Shown here piece after piece: positions 19,784-29,310 of a stretch of DNA of 64,000 nt (positions are counted from its first letter, which is position 1; each line of letters starts with the position of its first letter). Under the pieces are notes generated by a model. The model was not told the origin of the DNA, made no database searches, and saw only the letters and a program-made list of their open reading frames with translations. The stretch covers positions 1 through 64,000 of the forward strand of contig CANQLO010000004.1 of NCBI GenBank assembly GCA_947624715.1. The letters run 5' to 3'. Position numbers and translations under genes: made by a program. Source of the stretch: an uncultured Clostridia bacterium. GTDB lineage: Bacteria > Bacillota_A > Clostridia > TANB77 > CAG-508.

Positions 19784-20725
19784 TTACATGATGCTAAATA
19801 GCTTACAATAAAACTTATATGTGTATTTATTTACAGTTTTCATATAAAGATTTTTTCCTGAGTTTTGTGATAAAATTTTATTTTTCTTCCATTCTGGAAA
19901 CTTGGTATTTAAATTTTGCCATGTTTCATCTAAAAGTCTTTCTTTTGCAACTTTATCATCAACTTTAACTATTCTTTTAAGTGAGCTACATAGCAAAATT
20001 CTTGTATATGTATATTCAAGTTCTTCTTTGTATTCATCATACAATTTCATTTTCTTATAATAATCTAATACATTATTAAGTACATTAAATATTTGTCCTG
20101 TTTTATAATTTTGCTTATTTACTATCGAATCTTCTCTTTGTATGTAGTATATTAGTGGTTCTTTTACAAAACTAAATTTATTTATATTTGGTATGAGTTT
20201 ATAAAAGAACTCAACATCCTCATAATTTAATTTTAAAGGAAATTTTTCTTTAATAATCTCTCTCTTAATAAGTTTATTCCAAGCTACAACTCTTGCATAT
20301 GTAAGCATCTCTTTTTTATTCTTGTAAATGTATCCTACATCTTCTTTTTTCTTGTCTGGATATACCCAATAGAAGTCACATTCTACAAAATCTGCATTTT
20401 CTTCTATTGCTTTATTATACATTTTTTCATAAATTGTTTCATCAACATAGTCATCTGAATCAAGAAAAGCTATATAATCTCCTTTTGCATATTTCATTCC
20501 ATAGTTTCTTGCATCTGAAAGACCACCATTTTGCTTTTCTACATAAACAATATTTTTATATTTTGATAAATACTTATTTATTATTTTTACAGAATCATCT
20601 TTTGAGCCATCATTTACAATTATTATTTCTATATCTTCTAGTGTTTGATTTACTAAAGAATCTAAGCATTTTTCTATATATTTTTCTACATTGTAAACTG
20701 GTACAATTACACTTACCTTTGGCAT
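19784..20725 (-). CDS. GT2 family glycosyltransferase (EpsJ/WcaA-like)
   Basis: The 313-residue GT-A enzyme begins PKVSVIVPVYNVEKYIEKCL, with IIIVNDGSKDDS, GGLSDARNYG and IAFLDSDDYVDE (DxDD metal site). This is the classic GT2 exopolysaccharide transferase signature. It is the first (most upstream) gene of the polysaccharide cluster; a large non-coding region with no gene lies before it, so its promoter and possibly the cluster's promoter should lie there. The acceptor is unknown. Confidence 0.83.
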   Translation of the reverse strand: MPKVSVIVPVYNVEKYIEKCLDSLVNQTLEDIEIIIVNDGSKDDSVKIINKYLSKYKNIVYVEKQNGGLSDARNYGMKYAKGDYIAFLDSDDYVDETIYEKMYNKAIEENADFVECDFYWVYPDKKKEDVGYIYKNKKEMLTYARVVAWNKLIKREIIKEKFPLKLNYEDVEFFYKLIPNINKFSFVKEPLIYYIQREDSIVNKQNYKTGQIFNVLNNVLDYYKKMKLYDEYKEELEYTYTRILLCSSLKRIVKVDDKVAKERLLDETWQNLNTKFPEWKKNKILSQNSGKNLYMKTVNKYTYKFYCKLFSIM

Positions 20726-21249
20726 ATCTTATTAAACAATATTTCCTTTCATTCTTATACCTTCATATAATATCATAAATTGCTTATATAAACAACATTT
20801 TAAGGCAATTTTTTTTATTTTTGCAGATAATTTGTGTACATAATAAATAGCATAAAATTATTTAATTTCCATAATAACTAATCGTTTTTTATTTATTAAA
20901 TTTCGTTACTTCTCAAACCCCGTTAAAAAAGTTATTCACAGAGTTATCCACAGTTTCCACAGTTTTATTTTTTTGTCACATTTTGTCGAAAACGATAGAC
21001 ATAATATTTTCATATGTTATAATCTTGTAAACTTATTATTATGTTTTTGTAATTTTTTTGTAATTTTATCAGTTATTTTTCTTTGTTCTTCATTCATTTT
21101 ACTAAGTTTCAATAGTTTTTAATTTTATTATACTTATTTTAAAAATTATGTCTATATTTTTACACAAATATTTCAAATCCTTAAATTTTAGTAAAATTTT
21201 AAAGTTTACATTTTTTAAGTTATCCACATTTTATAAACAATATGTTAAA
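20726..21249. other. Long non-coding region with DnaA-box-like and Spo0A-box-like sites
   Basis: This AT-rich stretch of over 500 bases holds no plausible gene. It contains four DnaA-box-like 9-mers: TTATTCACA (20932-20940), TTATCCACA (20944-20952), TTTCCACA (20954-20961) and TTATCCACA (21220-21228). A TTTTGTCGAAAA (near 20983-20994) resembles a Spo0A box. The upstream regulatory region of the polysaccharide cluster must also lie here. All genes on both sides are transcribed leftwards, so the region does not look like the replication origin. Confidence 0.55.
20932..20961 (+). promoter_or_regulatory. Cluster of three DnaA-box-like sites
   Basis: TTATTCACA, TTATCCACA (consensus) and TTTCCACA occur within 30 bases in the same orientation, with a fourth consensus box at 21220-21228. 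A DnaA-binding role is inferred from the match only. Confidence 0.5.
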
Positions 21250-21386
21250 AAAAAACATAAATATAGTTATTTTTGAAAATGCCGCGTAGCGACCAACCGG
21301 AGTGGAACGAAGGGCGAATGGAGCAGCAACCTTTAGGTTGCGTTGCGACAACAAGGCTTGAAAAAATAACTATATTTATGTTTTTT
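21250..21386. repeat. Palindromic intergenic repeat A, copy 1
   Basis: An approximately 137-base element is bounded by long terminal inverted repeats (ACATAAATATAGTTATTTTT at the left, its complement at the right). The GC-richer interior holds CAACC-TTTA-GGTTG and GCGAATGGAG. The same ends and several interior blocks (GCGAATGGAG, GCGACAACAAGGCTTGAAAA) recur at 56130-56247. It looks like a MITE or a structured RNA rather than a gene. Confidence 0.75.
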
Positions 21387-21409
21387 AATTAAATTGATAT
21401 AAAATTTGT

Positions 21410-21440
21410 AAAAACGGAACAAAATCTTGCTCCGTTTTTA
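21410..21440 (-). terminator. Rho-independent terminator after the DUF1294 gene
   Basis: The inverted repeat AAAAACGGA...TCCGTTTTT lies 14 bases beyond the stop codon and carries T-runs on both strands. Confidence 0.8.
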
Positions 21441-21453
21441 CTTTAATAATTTA

Positions 21454-21732
21454 TTATGCTCTTAATTTATAAATAAAATATAAAATCATACAAACTTCTA
21501 TAAATATTACAAGTGGAATATATCTTTTAAATAATTTTTCATCTCTTCTATAATTAAACATTTCTGAAGCTATCATAATACCGACAAATCCACCTAATAT
21601 TGCTAAACATAGATACAATGTATCTTCCAATCTCTTGCTTATATTAATAATTTTTGTTCTAACATTAAGCCACATAAATAAATAAGAAATCATATTTATA
21701 CATATTACATATCCTATTATAAAACTTGTCAT
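21454..21732 (-). CDS. DUF1294 family small membrane protein
   Basis: A short protein (92 residues from the ATG at 21732) with three or four hydrophobic segments and the charged DUF1294-type loop (LAILGGFVGIMIASEMFNYRRDEKLF). AAAGGAG lies about 11 bases upstream of this ATG. A TTG at 21771 would add 13 residues but lacks a good ribosome site. It directly follows polC, probably in the same transcript, and a terminator follows it. Function unknown. Confidence 0.78.
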   Translation of the reverse strand: MTSFIIGYVICINMISYLFMWLNVRTKIINISKRLEDTLYLCLAILGGFVGIMIASEMFNYRRDEKLFKRYIPLVIFIEVCMILYFIYKLRA

Positions 21733-21779
21733 ACTAAGTTTTACTCCTTTCTCACTTGTTAAATAGTTCAAAGCCTTTT

Positions 21780-24700
21780 TTATCCAAATAAACTCATTTG
21801 ATTACTTTGGCTCATTCCATTTAAACAACCTGAATTCTTTAACATTTCTATTCCACTATTGCCTACCTTTGCTCTTATCTTTAAGTCATCTATTGACATA
21901 AATTCTCCATCTTTTCTTGCTTCTGCAATTCCTTCAGCTGCTACAGTTCCAAATCCAGGAATGCTATTAAGTGGTGGTCTTATTCCGTCATCTTCCATTT
22001 TAAACTTTGTTGCATGTGACTCATAAAGATCTATTGGCAAGAATGATAGTCCTCTTTCATACATTTCGTTTACAATTTCTAAAGTTTCATACATTGCACT
22101 ATCTTTTTGTGTTGCATTATTACCTAACAGTTCTATCTCCTTCATTTTATTTCTTACTTTTTCTTTACCATGACACATAATATCACTTTCGAAAGCATCA
22201 GCTCTAATTGTAAAATATGCTGTATAATATGCTTTTGGAATATGTACTTTATACCAAGCAATTCTAAATGCATTTGTAACATATGCTGCTGCATGTGCTT
22301 TCGGAAATAGATATTTTATTTTATTACAAGAATCAATATACCAAGATGGTACATTACATTCTTCCATTATCTTTTTGAATTCAGCCCATTTATCAGGACT
22401 TTTAGCAACTTTTCCTTTACGAACAAGCTCCATTATTTTAAATGCTGTATTAGGTTTAACACCTTGTTTTATTAAGTATAACATAATATCATCACGAGTA
22501 CAAATTGTTTCACTTAAAGTTGCTGTTCCATTGTTTATTAGTTCTTGTGCATTTCCTAACCACACATCAGTACCATGTGATAATCCTGATATTCTTATCA
22601 ATTCCTCAAAAGTTTTAGGCTTAGTATCTTTAAGCATTCCCCTAACAAATTTGGTTCCTGACTCAGGAATTCCATATGTTCCTACTTCTGATTTTATTGC
22701 TTCTGGAGTTACTCCTAATGCTTCAGTTGATGAATAAATTGACATTGTAGCTTTATCGTCAAGAGGAATCTTTGTTGGATCCAATCCTGTTAAGTCATAT
22801 AACATACGAATAACAGTTGGATCATCATGTCCTAGAATATCTAATTTTAATAAGTTTTGGTCTATTGAGTGATAATCAAAATGTGTAGTTATTATATCTG
22901 AGTTAGGATCATCTGCAGGATGTTGTACAGGAGTAAATTCATAAATTTCTCTTCCCTTTGGTACAACTATAATTCCTCCTGGATGCTGTCCAGTAGTTCT
23001 TTTAATTCCAGTACATCCTTTTGAAATTCTTGCAACTTCTGCATTACTTGTTGGCTGACCTTTTTCTTCAAAATATTTTTTTACATATCCATATGCTGTT
23101 TTATCTGCAACTGTACCAACAGTTCCCGCTTTAAATGTAGTTCCTTTTCCAAATATCACTTCTGTATATTTATGGGCTTTGGCTTGATATTCTCCTGAGA
23201 AGTTTAAATCTATATCTGGCTCTTTGTCACCATTAAATCCTAAGAAAGTTTCAAATGGTATATCCATTCCATCTTTATCTAATCTATGTCCACATTTTGG
23301 ACACATCTTATCTGGCAAATCAAATCCATTTTTTATTCCATAATCAGTAAAGTCCGAGTATTTACAATTTGGACATCTATAATGTGGTGGAAGTGAATTT
23401 ACTTCTGTTATTCCTGTCATATTAGCAGCAAATGATGAACCAACAGAACCTCGTGAACCTACAATATATCCATCTTCATTAGATTTCCATACTAGTTTTT
23501 GTGCAATAATATACATTACGGAGAATCCATTTTTTATAATAGAGTCTAGTTCTTTATCTAATCTATCTTGTACTATACTTGGTAGAGGATCACCATAAAG
23601 CTCATGGGCTTTATTATATGCTATTTCTCTAATTGTTTCTTCACATTTTGGAATATATGGTGGACATTTTTCTGGTGATATTGGTCTTATTACCTCACAC
23701 ATATCTGCTATTTTGTTAGTATTTGTTACAACAACTTCATATGCTTTTTCTTCACCTAAGTATGAAAATTCTTTAAGCATTTCTTCCGTAGTTCGTAAAT
23801 ATAATGGTGCTTGAAAATCAGCATCATCATAGCCTTGACCTGCTTGTATTATTCTTCTATATATTTCATCTTGTGGATCTAAAAAGTGAACATCACAAGT
23901 TGCACATACAGGCTTTCCTAGTTTTTCTCCTAAGTCTACTATTTTTCTAACAATATTTCTTAAATCTTCATCACTTTTAAGTACTCCATCTCTAACCAGA
24001 TATTCATCATTTCCAATTGGTTGTATCTCCAGATAATCATAGTCCTTTGCAATATCCTCTATATCTTCATCAGATTTCCCTGCTAAAATTGCCTGATACA
24101 ATTCTCCTTGGTCGCAAGCCGTTCCTATTATCAAGCCTTCAGAATATTTCTTTAAAATTGATTTTAATATCAATGGTCTTTTGTGAAAATATTTTACATG
24201 TGAATATGATACCAATTTATATAAATTTTTTAATCCTACATAATCTTTTGCTAAAATTATTATATGGTAACTTTTTAATTTTTTGAAATTAGCATTTCCC
24301 GCTTCTTTATTATCAATATCAGCTAACTTCTTGATTCCTTGTTCTTCAAGCTTTTTGCACATTACATTAAATACTTTTACTGTTGTATCAACATCATCTA
24401 AAGCTCTGTGTGCAACTTCTACTTTTATTCCCATATTTTCTGCTATAATTCCAAGTTTATATTTCTTGTAATCAGGATATAAATCTTTTGCTAATCTTAA
24501 TGTATCTAAATATGTATAATCAAACTTTAATCCTAATTTTTCACAATTATATCTTAAAAATCCTGTATCAAAATCAGCATTATGTGCAACCAAAACAGAG
24601 TCACCAAAAAACTCCAAAATTTTTGGTAATACTTCTTCTATTTTAGGAGCATCTTTTACCATATCATCAGTTATGTTTGTAATTTTTTGTACTTTATAAG

Positions 24701-26300
24701 GTATAGGTTTTTCTGGATTTACAAAAGTAGAAAAGCTATCAATTACTTCTCCATTTTTTATTTTCATAATTCCAACTTCTGTGATTTTTTCTGTTCTAAA
24801 AGATGTTCCTGTTGTCTCTAAATCAAATACACAGTAAGTTGTATCTTTTAAGGTTTGTCCCTTATCCTTTGTTATGACTGGTTCTTTATCTAAAACTAGA
24901 TATCCTTCAACACCATATATAATTTTTATTCCTGCTTTTTCATATCCCAAATCTTCCATTAGATGATGTGCTTCAGGAAAAGACTGAACTACACCATGGT
25001 CAGTTATTGCTATTGATTTCATTCCCCATTTCATTGCTCTCTTGATTAAATCAGTAGCTGATGTTACTGCATCCATTTGGCTCATCTGTGTATGCATATG
25101 TAATTCTGTTCTTTTTACTTCACTATTGTCCATTCTAATAGCCTTTTTTATTGGTTCTGTTTCAACAATAGTTGATGCCATTACTGTAATTTCTTTTGCA
25201 AAATTATCAAAGCCTGCTCTTCCTCCAACTTTTACAGCAGTGCCATTTTTCAATCTTTTTAAAATTGCATCTTTCTTATCTGGCATAGCAAATATCTTAC
25301 AAGTTATCGTACTTGTTCCGTCATATACATCAAAAGAAAGTAGAAATTTACCTGTCTTCTTTAATTCTGTTGGATCAGCTACATTTACTATTTCTCCAAT
25401 TAATTGAACTCCTGCTGTATCCATTCCTATATCTTCTATTTTTATAATCTCTTCCTTAATATCTGCATTTCTACCATAAATCACACTTGGATCTGTTGGC
25501 TCCGAATTGTTATCTTGTTCTTGATTTTCTTTTTTCTTAAAATTACCTTTGTTAAAATTATTATTGTTCCAATTATTATTTGATGATTTTTCTTTCCAAT
25601 TTTGCTTTTCTTGTGTAAAGTTATTTTTCTTAAACTCTGGACTACCACTGTTTGCTACACTTTGCTCTTGACTTTCTTTTTGTGTAATTTGAGCCTTAAC
25701 TGAATTTTCAGAGTATTCTTTTATTAAATTCTCTCGTTCTTGTATAAAATCACTCTCGTTTTTTATAGTATTTTCTTCAATAAAATTAACTTTATAATTT
25801 TTGCCATAAATATCTTTTATAAAGTTCGTTATTTTCGTATTTATCCCTTGTTTTTCAAGTAAAGTTTTTCCCTTATAATTTAAATGAGTATTTATATTTC
25901 CATCTTTAATTTCAATATTACTTCCTTTTAAAAATGCTTTAATAACAGGAACCTTTTTTGATAAATGTCCTAATATATCTTTCCAATCATTTACTATTGT
26001 GTTATCTAAGTCAAATCTTTTGCTTTGCTTTACTTCATCATTAATCGGAATAACATTGTTAGCATCTTCATTTGGAAAACTTATCTTGAAACTAACTTCA
26101 CTAAAATTAAATCTCTTTTTTGCGTATGATTCAAATTTTTCTATCTCTGGAATAGGAATTAAATCATTAGACTGCAAAAAAAGCTCTAATTTATTTGTCT
26201 TTTTATACAAATTAACATTAGAGATTTTTGCATTTGCTAGTGCAAAACTATCAGTACTATAATCACCAAATACCATTTTTACTTCTTTTAACTGTTCCAA
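21780..26300 (-). CDS. polC: DNA polymerase III alpha subunit, PolC type
   Basis: The 1506-residue replicative polymerase of Gram-positives shows all expected parts in order: an N-terminal domain, a Gln/Asn/Lys-rich linker (about 195-270), an OB domain (VQLIGEIVNVADPTELKKTG), a PHP domain (RTELHMHTQMSQMDAV, AITDHGVVQSFPEAH), the inserted DnaQ-like proofreading exonuclease (YCVFDLETTG, HNADFDTGFL, HRALDDVDTT), and the polymerase core (GSRGSVGSSF, PDIDLNFSG, TGQHPGGIIVVP, CPKCGH zinc motif). Length is close to other PolC proteins (about 1440). It is co-oriented with the rseP-like and cdsA genes upstream. No internal CGG codon is seen in this long gene. Confidence 0.97.
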   Translation of the reverse strand: MEQLKEVKMVFGDYSTDSFALANAKISNVNLYKKTNKLELFLQSNDLIPIPEIEKFESYAKKRFNFSEVSFKISFPNEDANNVIPINDEVKQSKRFDLDNTIVNDWKDILGHLSKKVPVIKAFLKGSNIEIKDGNINTHLNYKGKTLLEKQGINTKITNFIKDIYGKNYKVNFIEENTIKNESDFIQERENLIKEYSENSVKAQITQKESQEQSVANSGSPEFKKNNFTQEKQNWKEKSSNNNWNNNNFNKGNFKKKENQEQDNNSEPTDPSVIYGRNADIKEEIIKIEDIGMDTAGVQLIGEIVNVADPTELKKTGKFLLSFDVYDGTSTITCKIFAMPDKKDAILKRLKNGTAVKVGGRAGFDNFAKEITVMASTIVETEPIKKAIRMDNSEVKRTELHMHTQMSQMDAVTSATDLIKRAMKWGMKSIAITDHGVVQSFPEAHHLMEDLGYEKAGIKIIYGVEGYLVLDKEPVITKDKGQTLKDTTYCVFDLETTGTSFRTEKITEVGIMKIKNGEVIDSFSTFVNPEKPIPYKVQKITNITDDMVKDAPKIEEVLPKILEFFGDSVLVAHNADFDTGFLRYNCEKLGLKFDYTYLDTLRLAKDLYPDYKKYKLGIIAENMGIKVEVAHRALDDVDTTVKVFNVMCKKLEEQGIKKLADIDNKEAGNANFKKLKSYHIIILAKDYVGLKNLYKLVSYSHVKYFHKRPLILKSILKKYSEGLIIGTACDQGELYQAILAGKSDEDIEDIAKDYDYLEIQPIGNDEYLVRDGVLKSDEDLRNIVRKIVDLGEKLGKPVCATCDVHFLDPQDEIYRRIIQAGQGYDDADFQAPLYLRTTEEMLKEFSYLGEEKAYEVVVTNTNKIADMCEVIRPISPEKCPPYIPKCEETIREIAYNKAHELYGDPLPSIVQDRLDKELDSIIKNGFSVMYIIAQKLVWKSNEDGYIVGSRGSVGSSFAANMTGITEVNSLPPHYRCPNCKYSDFTDYGIKNGFDLPDKMCPKCGHRLDKDGMDIPFETFLGFNGDKEPDIDLNFSGEYQAKAHKYTEVIFGKGTTFKAGTVGTVADKTAYGYVKKYFEEKGQPTSNAEVARISKGCTGIKRTTGQHPGGIIVVPKGREIYEFTPVQHPADDPNSDIITTHFDYHSIDQNLLKLDILGHDDPTVIRMLYDLTGLDPTKIPLDDKATMSIYSSTEALGVTPEAIKSEVGTYGIPESGTKFVRGMLKDTKPKTFEELIRISGLSHGTDVWLGNAQELINNGTATLSETICTRDDIMLYLIKQGVKPNTAFKIMELVRKGKVAKSPDKWAEFKKIMEECNVPSWYIDSCNKIKYLFPKAHAAAYVTNAFRIAWYKVHIPKAYYTAYFTIRADAFESDIMCHGKEKVRNKMKEIELLGNNATQKDSAMYETLEIVNEMYERGLSFLPIDLYESHATKFKMEDDGIRPPLNSIPGFGTVAAEGIAEARKDGEFMSIDDLKIRAKVGNSGIEMLKNSGCLNGMSQSNQMSLFG

Positions 26301-26322
26301 AATTTTGCCCCCGTTTATTAAA

Positions 26323-27069
26323 TTATAACCTAGCTATATCATTAAATGCAACCACAATTGAAAATATTATTAAAGCAATAAATCCAAAAGATTGAATACT
26401 TGCTTCTACGTTTTTATCTAATGGCTTTTTTCGTATTCCTTCTATTATAAGTAATACTATTCTACCTCCATCAAGCGGTATTATTGGTAATAAATTTGTT
26501 ATACCAAGCGATACAGATATAATTGATAATAAATATATGAATTCTACTAATCCTGATGTTTTTGATACCATATCTGATATTCCTATTGGACCTACCATAT
26601 CATTCATTTTGACTTTTCCTGTGAAAAGTTGCAATATTCCAAGTCCCATATTTTCAATAAGCTCTATAATAGCTTTAGATGAATATTGCAGTGCTTCTAT
26701 AAAGTTTGCATTTACTGATATTAAATATCTTACGAATATTAATATTCCATATGCTAGTATGCCAAACACAATATTTACAATAGCTCCTGCAGCAACTACT
26801 GCTATCCTTTTTGGAATACTTGCATTACTAAATGAATCTTTTTTATTAGATTCTATCTCTTCACCTTCAAGTTTAACAAAACCACCTAGAGGGATAAGTC
26901 TTAATTCATAATCTGTTTCTTTCCCTTTTTTACTCCATATCTTTGGACCAAATCCTATTGCGAATTCATTTACCCTTATTTTGCATAATTTAGCAACTAT
27001 ATAATGACCTGTTTCATGTATCAAAACTAAAAAGCCAAGTAAAAAAATTATTTTTAAAGCTGTTAACAA
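26323..27069 (-). CDS. Short M50 site-2 protease (RseP-like) without a PDZ domain
   Basis: The 248-residue membrane metalloprotease has HETGH in the first membrane helix (zinc ligands and catalytic Glu) and the second zinc site NLLPIIPLDGGRI near the C-terminus. This matches RseP/RasP, and the position between cdsA and polC is the canonical rseP location. However, RseP proteins are usually 340-450 residues with one or two PDZ domains between these motifs. Here about 150 residues of mainly hydrophobic sequence separate them and no PDZ is visible. It may have relaxed substrate gating. The reductoisomerase gene dxr, often between cdsA and rseP, is absent. Confidence 0.85.
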   Translation of the reverse strand: MLTALKIIFLLGFLVLIHETGHYIVAKLCKIRVNEFAIGFGPKIWSKKGKETDYELRLIPLGGFVKLEGEEIESNKKDSFSNASIPKRIAVVAAGAIVNIVFGILAYGILIFVRYLISVNANFIEALQYSSKAIIELIENMGLGILQLFTGKVKMNDMVGPIGISDMVSKTSGLVEFIYLLSIISVSLGITNLLPIIPLDGGRIVLLIIEGIRKKPLDKNVEASIQSFGFIALIIFSIVVAFNDIARL

Positions 27070-27088
27070 GAGTATTTATCCTCCCAAA

Positions 27089-27925
27089 TTATATTATAAG
27101 CAATGTTATTAAAATGTATGCAAATGGTATTATGAATATTACGCTGTCAAACCTATCAAGCATTCCTCCATGACCAGGTATAAGTGCACTAAAATCTTTT
27201 ATTCCACAATATCTCTTAATTGCCGATGCAGCTAAGTCTCCAATCTGTCCTATAACAGTTAGTACCAATATTATTAATGATATTACTATGTAATTTATTG
27301 ATAATGAAAATACGTTGTTCATTATTAATGTGTATATTAAACCTATTAAAATAGCCCCTACTACTCCTGCTACACTTCCTTCTATTGTTTTATTTGGACT
27401 TATTTCTGTGAATTTATGTTTTCCAAAATTTCTTCCAATAAAGTATGCACATGTGTCACTTCCCCATGCTGCAATAATTACATACCATATATATATCTTT
27501 CCATTTGGATTAATTGCTTGTATTTGGTTCAAAAAGAAAAATGTAATTGGAATATAGCAGATTCCATAAAGCGTTACTGCAACATCTACTATATTTTTCT
27601 TTCCCTTTGAAAAAAATAATTCTGTTGCTAATACTAATATGCATATAGGAATTATACATACTAATGAAGCCCACATTATAGTTTTAGGAACAAAATTTAG
27701 TAGTATCAGCAATACACTAACAATGTATCCAAGCCACGCTGATGGATTTGCTTTTTTACCAGTTTGAAAACAGGTATAGTATTCATATAAGCATATAATT
27801 GATAGTGCTGAAATTATTATATTAAAAACAATATTGTTTGCAAAAATAAACACAATAAGTACTAATGGAAATCCTAAAACTGCACTTATTACTCTTGTAA
27901 GTAACCCTCTTTTCTTTTTTTCCAT
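27089..27925 (-). CDS. cdsA: Phosphatidate cytidylyltransferase CdsA
   Basis: The 278-residue polytopic enzyme makes CDP-diacylglycerol for phospholipid synthesis. The family signature near the C-terminus is intact (SAIKRYCGIKDFSALIPGHGGMLDRFDS), including the D..D and GH..G..DR residues, and WGSDTCAYFIGRNFG matches the upstream conserved block. About eight membrane segments are visible. The ends of CdsA and the M50 gene are separated by 19 bp. Intergenic repeat B lies just upstream, between this gene and uppS. Confidence 0.93.
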   Translation of the reverse strand: MEKKKRGLLTRVISAVLGFPLVLIVFIFANNIVFNIIISALSIICLYEYYTCFQTGKKANPSAWLGYIVSVLLILLNFVPKTIMWASLVCIIPICILVLATELFFSKGKKNIVDVAVTLYGICYIPITFFFLNQIQAINPNGKIYIWYVIIAAWGSDTCAYFIGRNFGKHKFTEISPNKTIEGSVAGVVGAILIGLIYTLIMNNVFSLSINYIVISLIILVLTVIGQIGDLAASAIKRYCGIKDFSALIPGHGGMLDRFDSVIFIIPFAYILITLLII

Positions 27926-27944
27926 AAAAATCTACCCTTTCTTC

Positions 27945-28011
27945 GCTTAGAATCCGTACTTCAATGATTTACTTGGTAAATCATCGAAGCTACGATGCTA
28001 AGGAACGATTT
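27945..28011. repeat. Structured intergenic repeat B, copy 2
   Basis: A 67-base element matches copy 1 at 17020-17086. It pairs CTTAG/CTAAG, CGTA/TACG, CTTC/GAAG and TGATTT/AAATCA into one imperfect hairpin. Compared with copy 1, two stem pairs change on both sides (T-A to C-G), so the structure is conserved while the sequence varies. Confidence 0.78.
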
Positions 28012-28015
28012 TGCT

Positions 28016-28717
28016 TTATTTTCCTATTCTTCTTTGACGATTTGTATAATTTTCAATTGCTTCATCTATATCTTTAGTTGTAAAATCTGGCCAATATTTA
28101 TCTAAAAATAAGAACTCAGAATATGTTATCTGCCATGGCAAGAAATTACTTGTTCTATACTCTCCACTTGTTCTTATTAGTAAATCTGGATCTTGTTGTC
28201 CATATGTATATAAATTATCTGAAAATACTTCTTCGTTAATATCTTCTACTTTTAATTTACCATCTAAAACATTTTGTGCTATTTTCTTAGTGGCTCTTAC
28301 AATTTCGTCTCTTCCTCCATAATTAAATGCAATGTTCAAATTTAGTCCAGTATTATCTTTAGTTCTATCTTCCATTTTAATCATTTTATTTCTTAGTTTC
28401 TCTGGAACACCATCTTTATTACCCAATATTCTTAATTTGATATTTTCTAAATCTGCTGTTTTTAAAAATCTGTCAAGATAAAGATCTAGTATTTTAATTA
28501 TCGCTCCAACTTCTTCTTTAGTTCTTTTCCAGTTTTCTGTAGAAAAAGCATACACAGTTAAATATTGTAATCCTATTTTATTACAATATTTTGCTATTTC
28601 TTCTAGTACTTCTGCACCTTTTTTATGTCCTAAACTTTTTTCAAGATTATTTTCTTTCGCCCATCTTCTATTACCATCCATTATTATAGCAATATGTTTA
28701 ATATCAGAGTTTTCCAT
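28016..28717 (-). CDS. uppS: Isoprenyl transferase (undecaprenyl diphosphate synthase) UppS
   Basis: The 233-residue cis-prenyltransferase begins IKHIAIIMDGNRRWAKENN, with the catalytic Asp and GNRRWA motif, followed by GHKKGAEVLEEI, LTVYAFSTENWKR and the C-terminal DPDLLIRTSGEYRTSNFLPWQ segment. It makes the C55 carrier used both for peptidoglycan and by the polysaccharide locus at 5-20 kb. It lies between frr and cdsA, as in most Firmicutes. Confidence 0.95.
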   Translation of the reverse strand: MENSDIKHIAIIMDGNRRWAKENNLEKSLGHKKGAEVLEEIAKYCNKIGLQYLTVYAFSTENWKRTKEEVGAIIKILDLYLDRFLKTADLENIKLRILGNKDGVPEKLRNKMIKMEDRTKDNTGLNLNIAFNYGGRDEIVRATKKIAQNVLDGKLKVEDINEEVFSDNLYTYGQQDPDLLIRTSGEYRTSNFLPWQITYSEFLFLDKYWPDFTTKDIDEAIENYTNRQRRIGK

Positions 28718-28742
28718 AAGTCAATTCCTTTCAATATTTAAA

Positions 28743-29291
28743 TTAAACAGACATAATTTCTGTTTCTTTTTTAGAATATATTTCATCTATTTTAGCTACA
28801 TTACTATCAGTTGCTTTTTGAATTTTATCTTCTAAAGCTCTTTCTTCATCTTCTGATATCTCACTATTTTTTAATTTAGCTTTAGCTTCATCCATCTCAT
28901 CTCTTCTTACATTTCTTATAGCAACTTTTGCTTCTTCAGCCATTTTCTTAACATCTTTTACAATTTCTTTTCTTCTTTCTTCTGTAAGTTCTGGAAATGA
29001 CAAGCGAATTAATTGCCCATCGCTTACAGGATGGATTCCTATATCAGCTATTTCTATTGCTTTTTCAATTTGTGATAGTATGCTTCTGTCCCATGGTTGT
29101 ATAACAATCATTCTTGCTTCTGGCACTGATATACTTGCAACTTGATTAATTGGTGTTGGTACTCCATAATATTCAACTTGCACCTTATTTAATATTGCTG
29201 GATTTGCTCTTCCCGCTCTTACTTCTTGATAATTGTCTTGTAAATTAATTAATACTTTTTCCATTCTTTCATTCATTGTCTCTAAACTCAT
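28743..29291 (-). CDS. frr: Ribosome recycling factor
   Basis: The 182-residue protein splits post-termination ribosomes with EF-G. The conserved blocks are GRANPAILNKVQVEYYG, TPINQVASISVPEARMIVIQPWD, GQLIRLSFPELTEERR and KDVKKMAEEAKVAIRNVRRD. Length is standard (about 185). The pyrH-frr-uppS-cdsA order is canonical; a short tandem repeat lies between pyrH and this gene. Confidence 0.97.
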   Translation of the reverse strand: MSLETMNERMEKVLINLQDNYQEVRAGRANPAILNKVQVEYYGVPTPINQVASISVPEARMIVIQPWDRSILSQIEKAIEIADIGIHPVSDGQLIRLSFPELTEERRKEIVKDVKKMAEEAKVAIRNVRRDEMDEAKAKLKNSEISEDEERALEDKIQKATDSNVAKIDEIYSKKETEIMSV

Positions 29292-29310
29292 AATAAATTT
29301 CTTTCCTTTC

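Noticed and set aside
20932..21228. Replication origin
   Set aside because: Gene direction does not diverge here and dnaA/dnaN are absent, so I call it only a DnaA-box cluster.
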